A stretch of 64,000 bases of DNA from Chroococcidiopsis sp. CCMEE 29 (GTDB lineage: Bacteria > Cyanobacteriota > Cyanobacteriia > Cyanobacteriales > Chroococcidiopsidaceae): assembly GCF_023558375.1 (NCBI RefSeq), contig NZ_CP083762.1:609363-673362 (forward strand), written 5' to 3'. This document shows, piece by piece, positions 30,047 to 38,138 of this stretch; position 1 is the stretch's first letter; every line of letters starts with the position of its first letter. A program made the position numbers and the translations under genes. The notes under the pieces were generated by a model, which saw only the letters and a program-made list of their open reading frames with translations, had not been told where the DNA came from and made no database searches.

Positions 30047-30969
30047 ACTTCAACATAGAAGATGTGGAAGAAGATTTGCCAAATGAAGGTCAAGAAGTTG
30101 AAGCCAACTTAGAAGGCAAGCAGCAAGTTAGTCTGCAAGAAATTCACCTACCAAAGCAGCAGCCGCGCCGCTATTTTGATCCACAGAAAATGAAACAACT
30201 GATCCAGTCAGTTAAAGAACATGGCATTTTGGAACCCCTACTAGTGCGACCCCTTCTGGCTGGAGGATATGAGTTGGTAGCAGGAGAAAGACGCTATCGT
30301 GCTGCAAAAGAAGCAGGTTTAACAAAGTTACCTGTTGTAGTACGCGAATTAAGTAATGAAGAAGCACTGCAATTAGCGTTAATTGAGAATTTACAAAGAG
30401 AAGATCTTAATCCAATTGAAGAAACAGAAGGTATTTTGCAATTGTTAGCCTTGAAACTAGGAATTACTGTGCAGGAGGTAGCACCTTTACTCTATAAGAT
30501 GCAAAATGCTATAGCTGGAAGAGTTACTGATAACGTTATCAGTAACTCAGAATCTGAAATCGTCAAAGGGGTCTTTAATGGCTTGGGTCTGATGGAATGG
30601 GAATCCTTCACAGCAAACCGCTTGCCCTTACTCAGGTTGCCTGAAGATCTCCTTGAAGCTCTACGCCAAGGTCGTATTGCCTATACAAAAGCTCAGGCGA
30701 TCTCAAGAGTGAAAGATGAAGTTCAACGGCAAGCCTTATTAGAGATAGCAATCAGCGAAAGCTTATCTCTAGCTCAAATCAAAGAGCGTATTAGTAAGCT
30801 CTCTAATGCCAATGATATTTCTGGTAATGGCAAACCGTTGCCACTCAAAACTCGCATAGATGTAGCGTATCATTTAGTCAAAAAATCTAAAATCTGGGAT
30901 GACCCGAAAAAGCAAAAGCAACTGGAGAAGTTGTTGGCTGAGTTGGAAAGGTTAGCTTCTCTAGAATGA
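29977..30969 (+). CDS. parB: ParB-type partition protein
   Basis: 330 residues. The ParB/Srx nuclease-like N-domain is clear: LPKQQPRRYFDPQKMKQLI, HGILEPLLVRPL, then GYELVAGERRYRAAKEAGL and LIENLQREDLNPIEE. The CTP-binding GERRYRA motif and the ENLQR motif are intact. Beyond residue 150 a helix-turn-helix region follows, and then an unusual segment AGRVTDNVISNSES whose DNA is a perfect 28-bp palindrome. The C-terminus is a Lys/Leu-rich helix. Start ATG 29977 lies inside parA; a later start cannot be excluded. It binds a parS-like site and loads as a clamp; with ParA it would stabilise this replicon. Confidence 0.9.
   Translation: MARLDRTSKTQSDIRVAKFRDILNFNIEDVEEDLPNEGQEVEANLEGKQQVSLQEIHLPKQQPRRYFDPQKMKQLIQSVKEHGILEPLLVRPLLAGGYELVAGERRYRAAKEAGLTKLPVVVRELSNEEALQLALIENLQREDLNPIEETEGILQLLALKLGITVQEVAPLLYKMQNAIAGRVTDNVISNSESEIVKGVFNGLGLMEWESFTANRLPLLRLPEDLLEALRQGRIAYTKAQAISRVKDEVQRQALLEIAISESLSLAQIKERISKLSNANDISGNGKPLPLKTRIDVAYHLVKKSKIWDDPKKQKQLEKLLAELERLASLE
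30521..30548. repeat. 28-bp perfect palindrome inside parB
   Basis: Each arm is GAGTTACTGATAAC and its exact complement, centred between 30534 and 30535. It encodes RVTDNVISNS in parB. Perfect symmetry of this length in coding DNA is unexpected and suggests a protein-binding site. Confidence 0.85.
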
Positions 30970-31005
30970 AAATAGCTTATCCTTGCTCAGTTTTTTGCTT
31001 CTAGG

Positions 31006-32272
31006 CTGACAGGGTGACAGGGGAATAGAAGTGAAGCCTAGTAAGGGGTTGAGTAATCAGAGCCAAAAAAAGATAGGCTGGCTATTGACAATGCCCGCCC
31101 ATCAATAAAAATGCTGCCTAGATTCTATCAGACTCATCTGCAAAAACAACTGAGTGCGAATCAATACATCCTACTGAATCTCCTAGTTGAACTACTTCAA
31201 GGTCAAAAACAAGTTCGGCTGGAAAGACTTGCTGCTAATCTACCGTTACCGATTCTATTTGAGAGCCGTCGTCGCCAGTTGCAAAGGTTTTTAATATCTC
31301 CCAAGCTGACAATTTCATCGATTTGGTTTGTGCTGATCAAGTACTTACTAATGAGTTACTTTTCAACTAGCAAAGAGTTGATTGTTGTAGTAGACCGAAC
31401 ACAGTGGCGGGAGTTAAATATATTAATGGTGAGCTTAGTTTGGAATCAGCGAGCTATTCCCTTAAATTGGCAATTTTTATCGCGTAAGGGCAATAGTAAC
31501 TTTGCTCAGCAACAAGCGTTATTTACCATAGTGTTACCGCTACTTAAAGACTACAAAGTTACAGTTTTAGGCGACCGTGAGTTTTGTTCAGTTGAACTGG
31601 GTCAATGGCTAGAGAATCAAGGGCTATCAATTTGTCTGCGCTTAAAGAGCAATGAATATATTCGTCGTCAAAACGAGTTTACACACCAGTTAAAGCAATT
31701 AGGATTAAAACCAGGGATGTCAATTTTCTTTGCTGGAGTCAATGTAACTAAGCAACTTGGATTTAACCAGTTTAACGTAGCCTGCAAATGGAAACGAAAC
31801 TACCGCCAAAAACAAATGACAGAAGGCTGGTTTTTATTAACTAATTTGCCAACCGTTCGAGCTGCTATAACTGCTTATCAACAACGTAGTGGAATTGAGT
31901 GTATGTTCCGCGACTGTAAAAGTGGTGGCTATAATCTTGAAGGATGCCATGCAATTGAAGTGCGTTTATCTGCAATTGTTTTACTTATTGCTATTGCTTA
32001 TACCAGTGCAATTATTCAAGGTATAGACCTCAGAAATTCAAAAGTTGAGCGTTATATTTGTCGTCCAAAAGAACCTGGACGAATTCAGCGTCGTCATAGC
32101 AACTTTTGGGTAGGTTTGTATGCTCAACCTTGGCTAAATAATCTTCACTTATCTGTTGATTTAGTAGGTCAGTGGATGCGGAGCAATCGCAATAAACAAC
32201 TCTATTATCAGCGAGGTTTGGCAGCTATAGACTTGCTCCAGCCTACGTTCTAGCCGCCTGTCACCCCATCAG
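31006..32272 (+). mobile_element. IS4-family insertion sequence, 1267 bp
   Basis: Inverted ends CTGACAGGGTGACAGG (left) and rc CTGATGGGGTGACAGG (right). It is related to the element at 24495. No target duplication is seen between the flanks (GCTTCTAGG left, TTAAGAGCA right), which suggests a deletion or recombination at one side. The right flank is the truncated COG0523 gene. Confidence 0.85.
31111..32253 (+). CDS. IS4-family transposase
   Basis: 380 residues, full length and open. First Asp in LIVVVDRTQWRELNIL, second in VTVLGDREFCSVELGQWL, Glu region in RSGIECMFRDCKSGGYNLEG, then the hydrophobic LSAIVLLIAIAYTSAII. Related to, but clearly diverged from, the copy at 24515. The start ATG follows about 105 bp of leader. 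Appears intact. Confidence 0.9.
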   Translation: MLPRFYQTHLQKQLSANQYILLNLLVELLQGQKQVRLERLAANLPLPILFESRRRQLQRFLISPKLTISSIWFVLIKYLLMSYFSTSKELIVVVDRTQWRELNILMVSLVWNQRAIPLNWQFLSRKGNSNFAQQQALFTIVLPLLKDYKVTVLGDREFCSVELGQWLENQGLSICLRLKSNEYIRRQNEFTHQLKQLGLKPGMSIFFAGVNVTKQLGFNQFNVACKWKRNYRQKQMTEGWFLLTNLPTVRAAITAYQQRSGIECMFRDCKSGGYNLEGCHAIEVRLSAIVLLIAIAYTSAIIQGIDLRNSKVERYICRPKEPGRIQRRHSNFWVGLYAQPWLNNLHLSVDLVGQWMRSNRNKQLYYQRGLAAIDLLQPTF

Positions 32273-32330
32273 TTAAGAGCAATTATCTTTTCAGATATTA
32301 CTAACTGCAACTATCTCAAACGCCGATTTT

Positions 32331-32984
32331 TTAGGTTGAGGGGGTCTGGGAATCACAAGATGAAACCCATCTCTCAAAGCCAGCGATGGCAAGCTTTTGA
32401 GAATTTTCGGAAAGGTCTTTTGTCCGGTAGATTTTCGCCATTGCATTCATCGATCGAATGCGCTGCTCCAATTCATCCAGTTCAGCGGGCATTACCAGTG
32501 CGGTTTTATTGAGCAAAATCACATCAGCAAACGCAAGCTGTTTGATCGCTTCATCGGCATCCCAGTGCTGGTGAATGTGTTTAGCATCTACAACCGTGAC
32601 CACTGCATCCAGGCTAGTTTGCGATCGCACGTCTTCATCCATAAAAAAGGTCTGGATTACAGGAGCGGGGTCTGCTAATCCAGTGGTTTCAATCACCAGA
32701 TGGTCAAACTTGTTGCGCCGCTTCATCAGGTTGCCAATGATGCGAATCAAGTCGCCCCGCACGGTACAGCAGATACAGCCGTTATTCATCTCAAAGATTT
32801 CTTCATCGGCATCAATCACCAACTGATTGTCGATGCCCACTTCTCCAAACTCGTTGATGATAACTGCAACCTTCTTGCCATGTTCATGGGTCAGGATGCG
32901 GTTGAGGAGTGTCGTCTTCCCGGCACCCAGATAGCCTGTTAAGACGGTCACAGGGACAGAACTGGGAATATCGGCAGCTACCAT
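32331..32984 (-). pseudogene. COG0523 (CobW-like) GTPase, C-terminal domain missing
   Basis: The first of four COG0523 genes in the zinc island. Residues 1-190 form the GTPase domain: Walker A TGYLGAGKTTLLN, metal-binding CXCC in NNGCICCTVRGDL, and ETTGLADPAPV. The base-recognition motif reads NKTA rather than the usual NKTD, so guanine specificity may be altered or lost. After about residue 200 the sequence degenerates (SENSQKLAIAGFERWV) and the CobW_C domain is absent; an IS4 element ends only 58 bp downstream. Full-length relatives are about 320-360 residues. A Zur-type box sits 27-41 bp upstream of the ATG. Intact family members insert or deliver zinc to client proteins. Confidence 0.85.
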
Positions 32985-33010
32985 CAGTCATGCCTCTTTA
33001 CTTGCAAGAA

Positions 33011-33025
33011 CAATAATCATTCTCA
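33011..33025. promoter_or_regulatory. Zur-type box 1
   Basis: CAATAATCATTCTCA, a 7-1-7 inverted repeat matching 13 of 15 positions of the TGATAATNATTATCA-like pattern known for cyanobacterial Zur sites. It lies just upstream of the 32984 COG0523 start. Confidence 0.7.
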
Positions 33026-33186
33026 AATTATAGGTAAAAGCTGAGATTCAGCAAGTATTTTGGGCTGAGGCGGAATTCTGGCAGTTTGAGGTTGAAGCAA
33101 CCGAACTTTAGCAGGCAAGAAGGTGTGTCAGAATGCCCGTTTCTTCGACTCCATCCCCTGTTTTTGAGTTTGATGCTGGGTATAAA

Positions 33187-34083
33187 TTAAGCACGCAGAA
33201 ACGGTAATACGATCGCTGTCACTTCACTGGCATACTCTTCATGCAACCCCAGAGAGCCAGGAGTACGACTGCTTTGAATCCCAGGTAGCTCCGCCAGAGC
33301 TTCCATTTCAGCCTTAGACTGCCCCGGAGATTTTTCGCCGATGATGACCATTGTGGGAACGGAGAGCGATCGCCCAATCTGCAAAAACTCTTCATGGCTT
33401 TGCATAGGGTCGAGCGTTCCTGTGACAAACGCAGCCGGTGCGTAGCGTGCCCCTGGTTGCTGGGTGATGTCGTATTTCTGCTGCATGAATTCTGGAGTGA
33501 GTTTATTGGCATCCACGTAGACATGCTGCCGATACATGAACTTCAGGAAGGCAGGAGCCGTGTTGAGGGTGTAGAGCGCCTGACCTACACCCGGCGATCT
33601 GACCAATTCTCGGACAGCATCTCGTACAGGAGTTGGCGCACCCATCACGCGCAACGGACCCTTCCAGGTCGGTGCGACCAGTACCATTTTTGACCAGGGG
33701 CAGGGGGTTTGCAAAGCAACCTGCATGGCATAACCCGCTGCATGCCCCGCTGCAACTACAGCAACAGGCTGATCAAATTGGGTACGAAGGAAATCTTGCA
33801 GGAGTTGGCGGTAGAGGGCGGGCTGATAGTTCAGGGCAGGGCGAGCAGATTGTCCAAATCCTAACCAGTCCATTGCGATAACTTGAAAGTGTGGAGTTAG
33901 CTGTTCGGCAATGCCTTGCATTTCGGCGCGAGTGGAAACAGTGCTGAATGCTGGCAGTAAGAGAACGGGTGAACCTTCTTCTCGAACTTCGTACATGATC
34001 CGATAGGTTTGATCTTGCCAAACCCAGTTAAATACTCGCGTTTTGCCACCAATTTGGTTTGTGGAATCCTTCAAAATCGTCAT
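33187..34083 (-). CDS. alpha/beta hydrolase-fold protein with Ala at the nucleophile position
   Basis: 298 residues from ATG 34083, preceded by GGAGA; an upstream ATG at 34113 is less likely. The fold is clear: VLLLPAFSTVSTRAEMQGIAE (oxyanion strand), VIAMDWLGFGQS, the nucleophile elbow, FVTGTLDP with an acid, MVIIGEKSPGQSKAE, and the terminal LGLHEEYA with the His. The elbow reads GHAAG, so the usual Ser is Ala115. The protein is therefore probably not a classical serine hydrolase; it may bind a ligand, or the substitution may be a loss of function. It follows the FeoB-like gene with about 100 bp between and could share its Zur-controlled transcript. Confidence 0.8.
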   Translation of the reverse strand: MTILKDSTNQIGGKTRVFNWVWQDQTYRIMYEVREEGSPVLLLPAFSTVSTRAEMQGIAEQLTPHFQVIAMDWLGFGQSARPALNYQPALYRQLLQDFLRTQFDQPVAVVAAGHAAGYAMQVALQTPCPWSKMVLVAPTWKGPLRVMGAPTPVRDAVRELVRSPGVGQALYTLNTAPAFLKFMYRQHVYVDANKLTPEFMQQKYDITQQPGARYAPAAFVTGTLDPMQSHEEFLQIGRSLSVPTMVIIGEKSPGQSKAEMEALAELPGIQSSRTPGSLGLHEEYASEVTAIVLPFLRA

Positions 34084-34180
34084 AACAACATCTCCAAGGT
34101 TGCAGAACAACACCTGTTCTAGTTTTACGCTTTTACTATTTGCTGCTCACTCTCTCCAGCAGTAACATGAGGCTCTGCCT

Positions 34181-35830
34181 TCAAACAAATCCCAATAAGT
34201 AACCTACCCAGGCTAAAACGATAGAGAAGAACGAGGCGGTAATTGCCTGTCTTAATACCAGTTTCACGGCAAAGTTGAGGGACTGTTCACGCGTGATCGT
34301 GAGTGCTGTCACTAAACAGGGTAACAATACCCCTGCCAGATAAACGCCTGTAAGAATCTGTAGAGGGGATAACACATCAAGCGTATTCGGCTCGGCAAAT
34401 AGCAATAATCCATCTTTACGAATTGATGCGAGAATCACTGGCAGAGCCGCTTCAGCAGGAAGGTGAAACAGTCCCATGAAGGGATTGATCAGTCCACTCA
34501 CTGTGTCCAGAGCACCTAGCCAATCCAGAACCGATGCAATCACTGTGATGACCAGAAAAATTGGGATGGCATTAATGAAAAACTGGTTGAGTGTGCTCTT
34601 TGCTTCGCGCCAGATAGCTGACCATCGGGGAACTTCTAGAAACGTGCGACGTTCAATAACTAGATAGTTCTGGGGAGAACGAGCCGATTTTGGGGCAACC
34701 AGACGGGTATAAATCAATGTGGTAATCGTCAGGTACATCAGGTAGGGAACAACTAAATAAGACAGATTTGCCGCACTGAACACGCCCAACGTGGCACCGA
34801 ATTGATAGGAACAGGCAGACCCAAACGCGATCACTGAGATACAAGTCCGACGAGAACAACTGGAACAGGCACGGGTACTGATCACCGCTGGAACATTGCA
34901 CCCAAATCCCATCATGACCCGCACAAGATCCCGTCCGGATAGACCAAACGGACGTAGCAATGGGTGCAATGCGACCGTAATGCGTTCGACTAATCCACTG
35001 GCTTTGTAAACTCCTAAAAACAGCGCGTAGAGAATAATGGTTGGCACAGCCCAAACAAATAGCAAAGGACCCATTGTGACGATGCCATAGCGCCCAATCA
35101 GAATTTCTTTGGGCAAGGATGGTAAGCCAGAGAGTGCCTCTACAAGCGGTTGTATCATTCCCTGCACCAGGGGATCGATCAGTGATCCAATCGTATTAGC
35201 AGCCCAAACAGCAAGGATGGCAGGCAGGAGAAGGAGGGCGATCGCCCATAACCAACCAATACGCCGATGCTCCAATACGGTCGGACGCGGTTCAATCCGC
35301 CAACCCGTCGGAGTCGGTTGCCACTGACGGGTAAACATGGTGGGTTGCTCAATAGCGGATTGGATCTCCTGACGTTGCGTTGCGGTCAGGTGCCGAGCAT
35401 CAACCGGAATCAACGCGAGATTGGCTGCCTGTTGCCAGCGGCGAACAACCTGCTGTGTAAACTCAGATGGCAACACCTTATCCCAAAATGTCATCACCAC
35501 AATACCCTGTTTGCCGTCCACTAGGGGCAGTAAATCCGCCAGATCCTCATCAGCATGAGTCGCTTTCACGACCAACAAGACCGTGTCATGCTTCTGTAAT
35601 TGTTCTAATGCGGATCGAGTGGTTATAGTATCAGAACGGTACAGAATCCCAGGTGTATCGATGAACGTCATACCGTCTCCCGTGTAGCGCTCACAGGTAA
35701 CTGTGGAGCCACGAAAATTGCTGCTGTAGGGTGTGCGATGGGTCAGGGAGGCAATCAATTGAGATTTGCCGGTATTCTCTTTTCCAATGACAACGATCGT
35801 GCGTTGAGTGGAAGAAGTGGAGAGGGGCAT
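34181..35830 (-). CDS. FeoB-like GTPase-permease in the zinc island
   Basis: 549 residues. A small G-domain (1-165) has G1 GKENTGKSQL, G2-like FRGSTV and G3 DTPG; the G4 position reads TFWDK, not NKXD. Then eight or so membrane segments carry FeoB nucleoside-recognition/Gate features: MMGFGCNVPAVISTRA with the conserved FeoB core, and later PVILASIRKDGLLLF and GVYLAGVLLPCLVTAL. The segment after the first gate is rich in cysteine (ACSSCSRRTCISVIAFGSACS). FeoB imports Fe(II); because this one is shorter than usual FeoB (about 700 or more) and sits among Zur-type genes, it may move zinc or another divalent metal, which is inference. It lies in line with the FAD oxidoreductase gene upstream (40 bp). 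Confidence 0.8.
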   Translation of the reverse strand: MPLSTSSTQRTIVVIGKENTGKSQLIASLTHRTPYSSNFRGSTVTCERYTGDGMTFIDTPGILYRSDTITTRSALEQLQKHDTVLLVVKATHADEDLADLLPLVDGKQGIVVMTFWDKVLPSEFTQQVVRRWQQAANLALIPVDARHLTATQRQEIQSAIEQPTMFTRQWQPTPTGWRIEPRPTVLEHRRIGWLWAIALLLLPAILAVWAANTIGSLIDPLVQGMIQPLVEALSGLPSLPKEILIGRYGIVTMGPLLFVWAVPTIILYALFLGVYKASGLVERITVALHPLLRPFGLSGRDLVRVMMGFGCNVPAVISTRACSSCSRRTCISVIAFGSACSYQFGATLGVFSAANLSYLVVPYLMYLTITTLIYTRLVAPKSARSPQNYLVIERRTFLEVPRWSAIWREAKSTLNQFFINAIPIFLVITVIASVLDWLGALDTVSGLINPFMGLFHLPAEAALPVILASIRKDGLLLFAEPNTLDVLSPLQILTGVYLAGVLLPCLVTALTITREQSLNFAVKLVLRQAITASFFSIVLAWVGYLLGFV

Positions 35831-35869
35831 AAGAGTGTAGGGAAGGGGAGTGGGGAGTGGGAAGTGGGG

Positions 35870-36997
35870 TCAGCAGAGACAGTCGTTGTCGCAGCAGGAG
35901 AGATCTTCAAGAAACATGCCTTCCTGTCGGTAAACCTCAAGGGGTGTGGGGTCAATACCGAGACGTTTTGCGATCGCATCAGCAACAACGGCAAAACGCT
36001 GGCGAAACTTGTAGATGAAGCAAAAAATAACGTTGCTATGACGCACCGAGGGACCGACTACAAACAATCCGGGGGTCAGGGTAGACTCGTCTTCCTTAGT
36101 GAGTTGGGCATATCCTTGAGAACAGTTAAACAAATGAGCGATTTGTTTCAAGCTACCCTCGAATCCCGTACAGAGAATGGGTTGGGTGGGTGACACCCAC
36201 TTGTTGTATTCGCTATAAACGGCATAGCCACCTGGAATAGCTTTCACTTCTTCGATCGCCGCGTTGCCAATCAGATCTAAGCGTCCAGTTGAATAACACA
36301 ACTCAATCCGTTGCAGCGTATAGGGAGATAGGGAAATACTGGGATCAGTATCGGGATTTACCCAGATTCCAGTGCGATCTAAAACTTTGACTCGTTTGCC
36401 TAATGCAACCAAATTGGATGCAGCATCCATGCCACTTTCATATCCACCAATGATGATAAATTCATCGCCCTCTAAATGAGTCCAGGATTCAATTTGGGAG
36501 TTGTGGCGACACAAATTTGCACCCGGAAAAACATTCAAATTGGGGTATTGAAACTCTCCGGCTGCCCAGATTAGAAACTGAGTTTTGAGAATGCCATCGG
36601 GAACGTGAATCAAAAAACCTCGGCATTGAGGTAACGGTTCAATCTTTTGGACTTCAACATCGGTATACACCGGGAGCTTGAAGTAATCAGCAACGGCTTC
36701 CAGATACTGAGCATACTGTTTGCCCGTCAGGTGTTCTCGCCGAAAGCTAATGGCAGGAGAGGTTTTACGGGCGATCGCGTTCAAGTCGAGGTGTCCAACC
36801 CCATGACTGGGAAAGGATGGGGTGATAAAGTGCATCTCCTGCGGCCAGCGACGGAATGATTCCCCAATTTGATGCCGCTCCAGGATAGCGAAATTCTCTA
36901 AGCCTAAATCCTTCAGCACTACCCCAACTCCGATGCCCGATGCACCCGCACCCACAACAATGGCATCAAATGCTTCCGGCTTTTCCATGAGGTTCAA
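35870..36997 (-). CDS. FAD/NAD(P)-dependent oxidoreductase with Cys-rich tail
   Basis: 375 residues. Two Rossmann motifs: VVGAGASGIGVGVVLKDLG near the start (FAD) and IIIGGYESGMDAASNLVALG near residue 185 (NAD(P)H). The pattern EMHFITPSFPSHG and FRRWP resembles the flavin monooxygenase/lysine-N-oxygenase group. The C-terminus ends LSCCDNDCLC, four to five cysteines that could bind metal. Start is ATG 36997 or the ATG at 36988. It heads a minus-strand unit with the FeoB-like and hydrolase-like genes, and a Zur-type box overlaps its upstream edge (37010-37024). A role in metal-stress redox or metallophore chemistry is possible but not shown. Confidence 0.8.
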   Translation of the reverse strand: MNLMEKPEAFDAIVVGAGASGIGVGVVLKDLGLENFAILERHQIGESFRRWPQEMHFITPSFPSHGVGHLDLNAIARKTSPAISFRREHLTGKQYAQYLEAVADYFKLPVYTDVEVQKIEPLPQCRGFLIHVPDGILKTQFLIWAAGEFQYPNLNVFPGANLCRHNSQIESWTHLEGDEFIIIGGYESGMDAASNLVALGKRVKVLDRTGIWVNPDTDPSISLSPYTLQRIELCYSTGRLDLIGNAAIEEVKAIPGGYAVYSEYNKWVSPTQPILCTGFEGSLKQIAHLFNCSQGYAQLTKEDESTLTPGLFVVGPSVRHSNVIFCFIYKFRQRFAVVADAIAKRLGIDPTPLEVYRQEGMFLEDLSCCDNDCLC

Positions 36998-37009
36998 GGA
37001 TTACTGGAA

Positions 37010-37024
37010 TTATAATCATTCTCA
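37010..37024. promoter_or_regulatory. Zur-type box 2
   Basis: TTATAATCATTCTCA, an inverted repeat of 7-1-7 type, 13 bp upstream of the FAD oxidoreductase ATG at 36997. Close placement to the start fits repression. Confidence 0.7.
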
Positions 37025-37076
37025 TTGTATAGCAAGAACAACTTCTGCTGCCCCATCAAATATCGTGAAACAACGA

Positions 37077-38126
37077 TTACTCATCTATCGGTCTAGTAGA
37101 CCAAACCAACAATTCGCCTTGTTGTCCGCCAGCGGCTAACAGTTGCCCCGTTGGATGCCATGCCAGACAGGAAAAACCTGCGTCCGCTCCTTTCAGTACT
37201 TGAGCCGCTTCTAGCGCTGCCTGCCAGAGAATGATCCAGCCGTCTTCTGAAAGTGAGGCAAGCCATCCTGTCCTGGGTTGAAACGCCACGTCCAGGACCG
37301 TCTCACTATGGAGATCCAGCACCCAGTTATCCGAACCATCTGGAGATTGCATCCACAGGGTTACGAATTCACAGGTGGCAGCGGCTAGAATCGGGGGTAA
37401 ATTAGATGCAGAGGGAAGATCTGCCCATGCCAGTTGCCGAATTTTTCCAGGAAAGCCACGCATCAGGATCGGTAGATCGCTTTCGTCGGTGGGTTGACGC
37501 TGGAGAAGTTGCGCGTTCAACCAATCCAATACACCAATACTGTGGTCATGAATCGCGCAAGCCAGCAGGGAACCATCGGGCGACCAGGCGAGCGCACTTG
37601 CGGGTGAAGTCAACTCCCACTGGTAAAGCCGCTCATGCCAGTTTTCGGCATTCCAGATGTGGACGTTGCTTTTGATGGCGATCGCTAAATAGTTGCCATC
37701 GGGTGACCAACGAATGTCCTGAGGAGTCGCAATTTCTGGGAGTGTCATCACCGTTTCTGACTGATCAACATCCCAAATCTGCACGGTTTTGCCCCGGTTA
37801 AATGCTAAATAGTTACAGGTGGGATGCCAGTTTAGCCGATCGATCCAGCCACCACAATCCAGGGTATTCGCGAGGTTGAGCATTCCGTCCTCTAGTTGCC
37901 ACAGGGTAATGGTGCCATTCTGCCCACCTGCCGCTAACCATTTGCCATCCGCAGAAAAGGCTAACGCATCAATGGAATACTCATCGGGTTGACACAGAGA
38001 GATTCTTACTCCCTGGTTTAACACGTGCACCTCTCCCGACCCCGAAGCCGCTGCCAGCATATTGCCAATGGGTGACCAGGCGAACGTTTCTTTAAAACTT
38101 AGCTCCAGAATGGATTTTAGGGTCAT
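37077..38126 (-). CDS. WD40-repeat protein
   Basis: 349 residues forming about seven WD40 blades, for example ALAFSADGKWLAAGGQNGTI followed by TLWQLEDG, DIRWSPDGNYLAIAIKSNVH followed by IWNAENW, and FSCLAWHPTGQLLAAGGQQG followed by ELLVW. The repeats fill the whole protein, so it is a single beta-propeller, probably cytoplasmic and used for protein contacts. It starts 12 bp after the cysS stop, on the same strand, so the two form an operon under the box at 39666. A function in metal handling would be inference from context. Confidence 0.88.
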   Translation of the reverse strand: MTLKSILELSFKETFAWSPIGNMLAAASGSGEVHVLNQGVRISLCQPDEYSIDALAFSADGKWLAAGGQNGTITLWQLEDGMLNLANTLDCGGWIDRLNWHPTCNYLAFNRGKTVQIWDVDQSETVMTLPEIATPQDIRWSPDGNYLAIAIKSNVHIWNAENWHERLYQWELTSPASALAWSPDGSLLACAIHDHSIGVLDWLNAQLLQRQPTDESDLPILMRGFPGKIRQLAWADLPSASNLPPILAAATCEFVTLWMQSPDGSDNWVLDLHSETVLDVAFQPRTGWLASLSEDGWIILWQAALEAAQVLKGADAGFSCLAWHPTGQLLAAGGQQGELLVWSTRPIDE

Positions 38127-38138
38127 GGTTATGCCTCT

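Noticed and set aside
31006..32272. Target duplication for the IS4-type copy near parB
   Set aside because: Flanking nonamers differ (GCTTCTAGG versus TTAAGAGCA), so no duplication is claimed.
34653..35054. Minus-strand 133-codon frame inside the FeoB-like gene
   Set aside because: Alternative frame of a well-supported membrane protein gene, with no motif.
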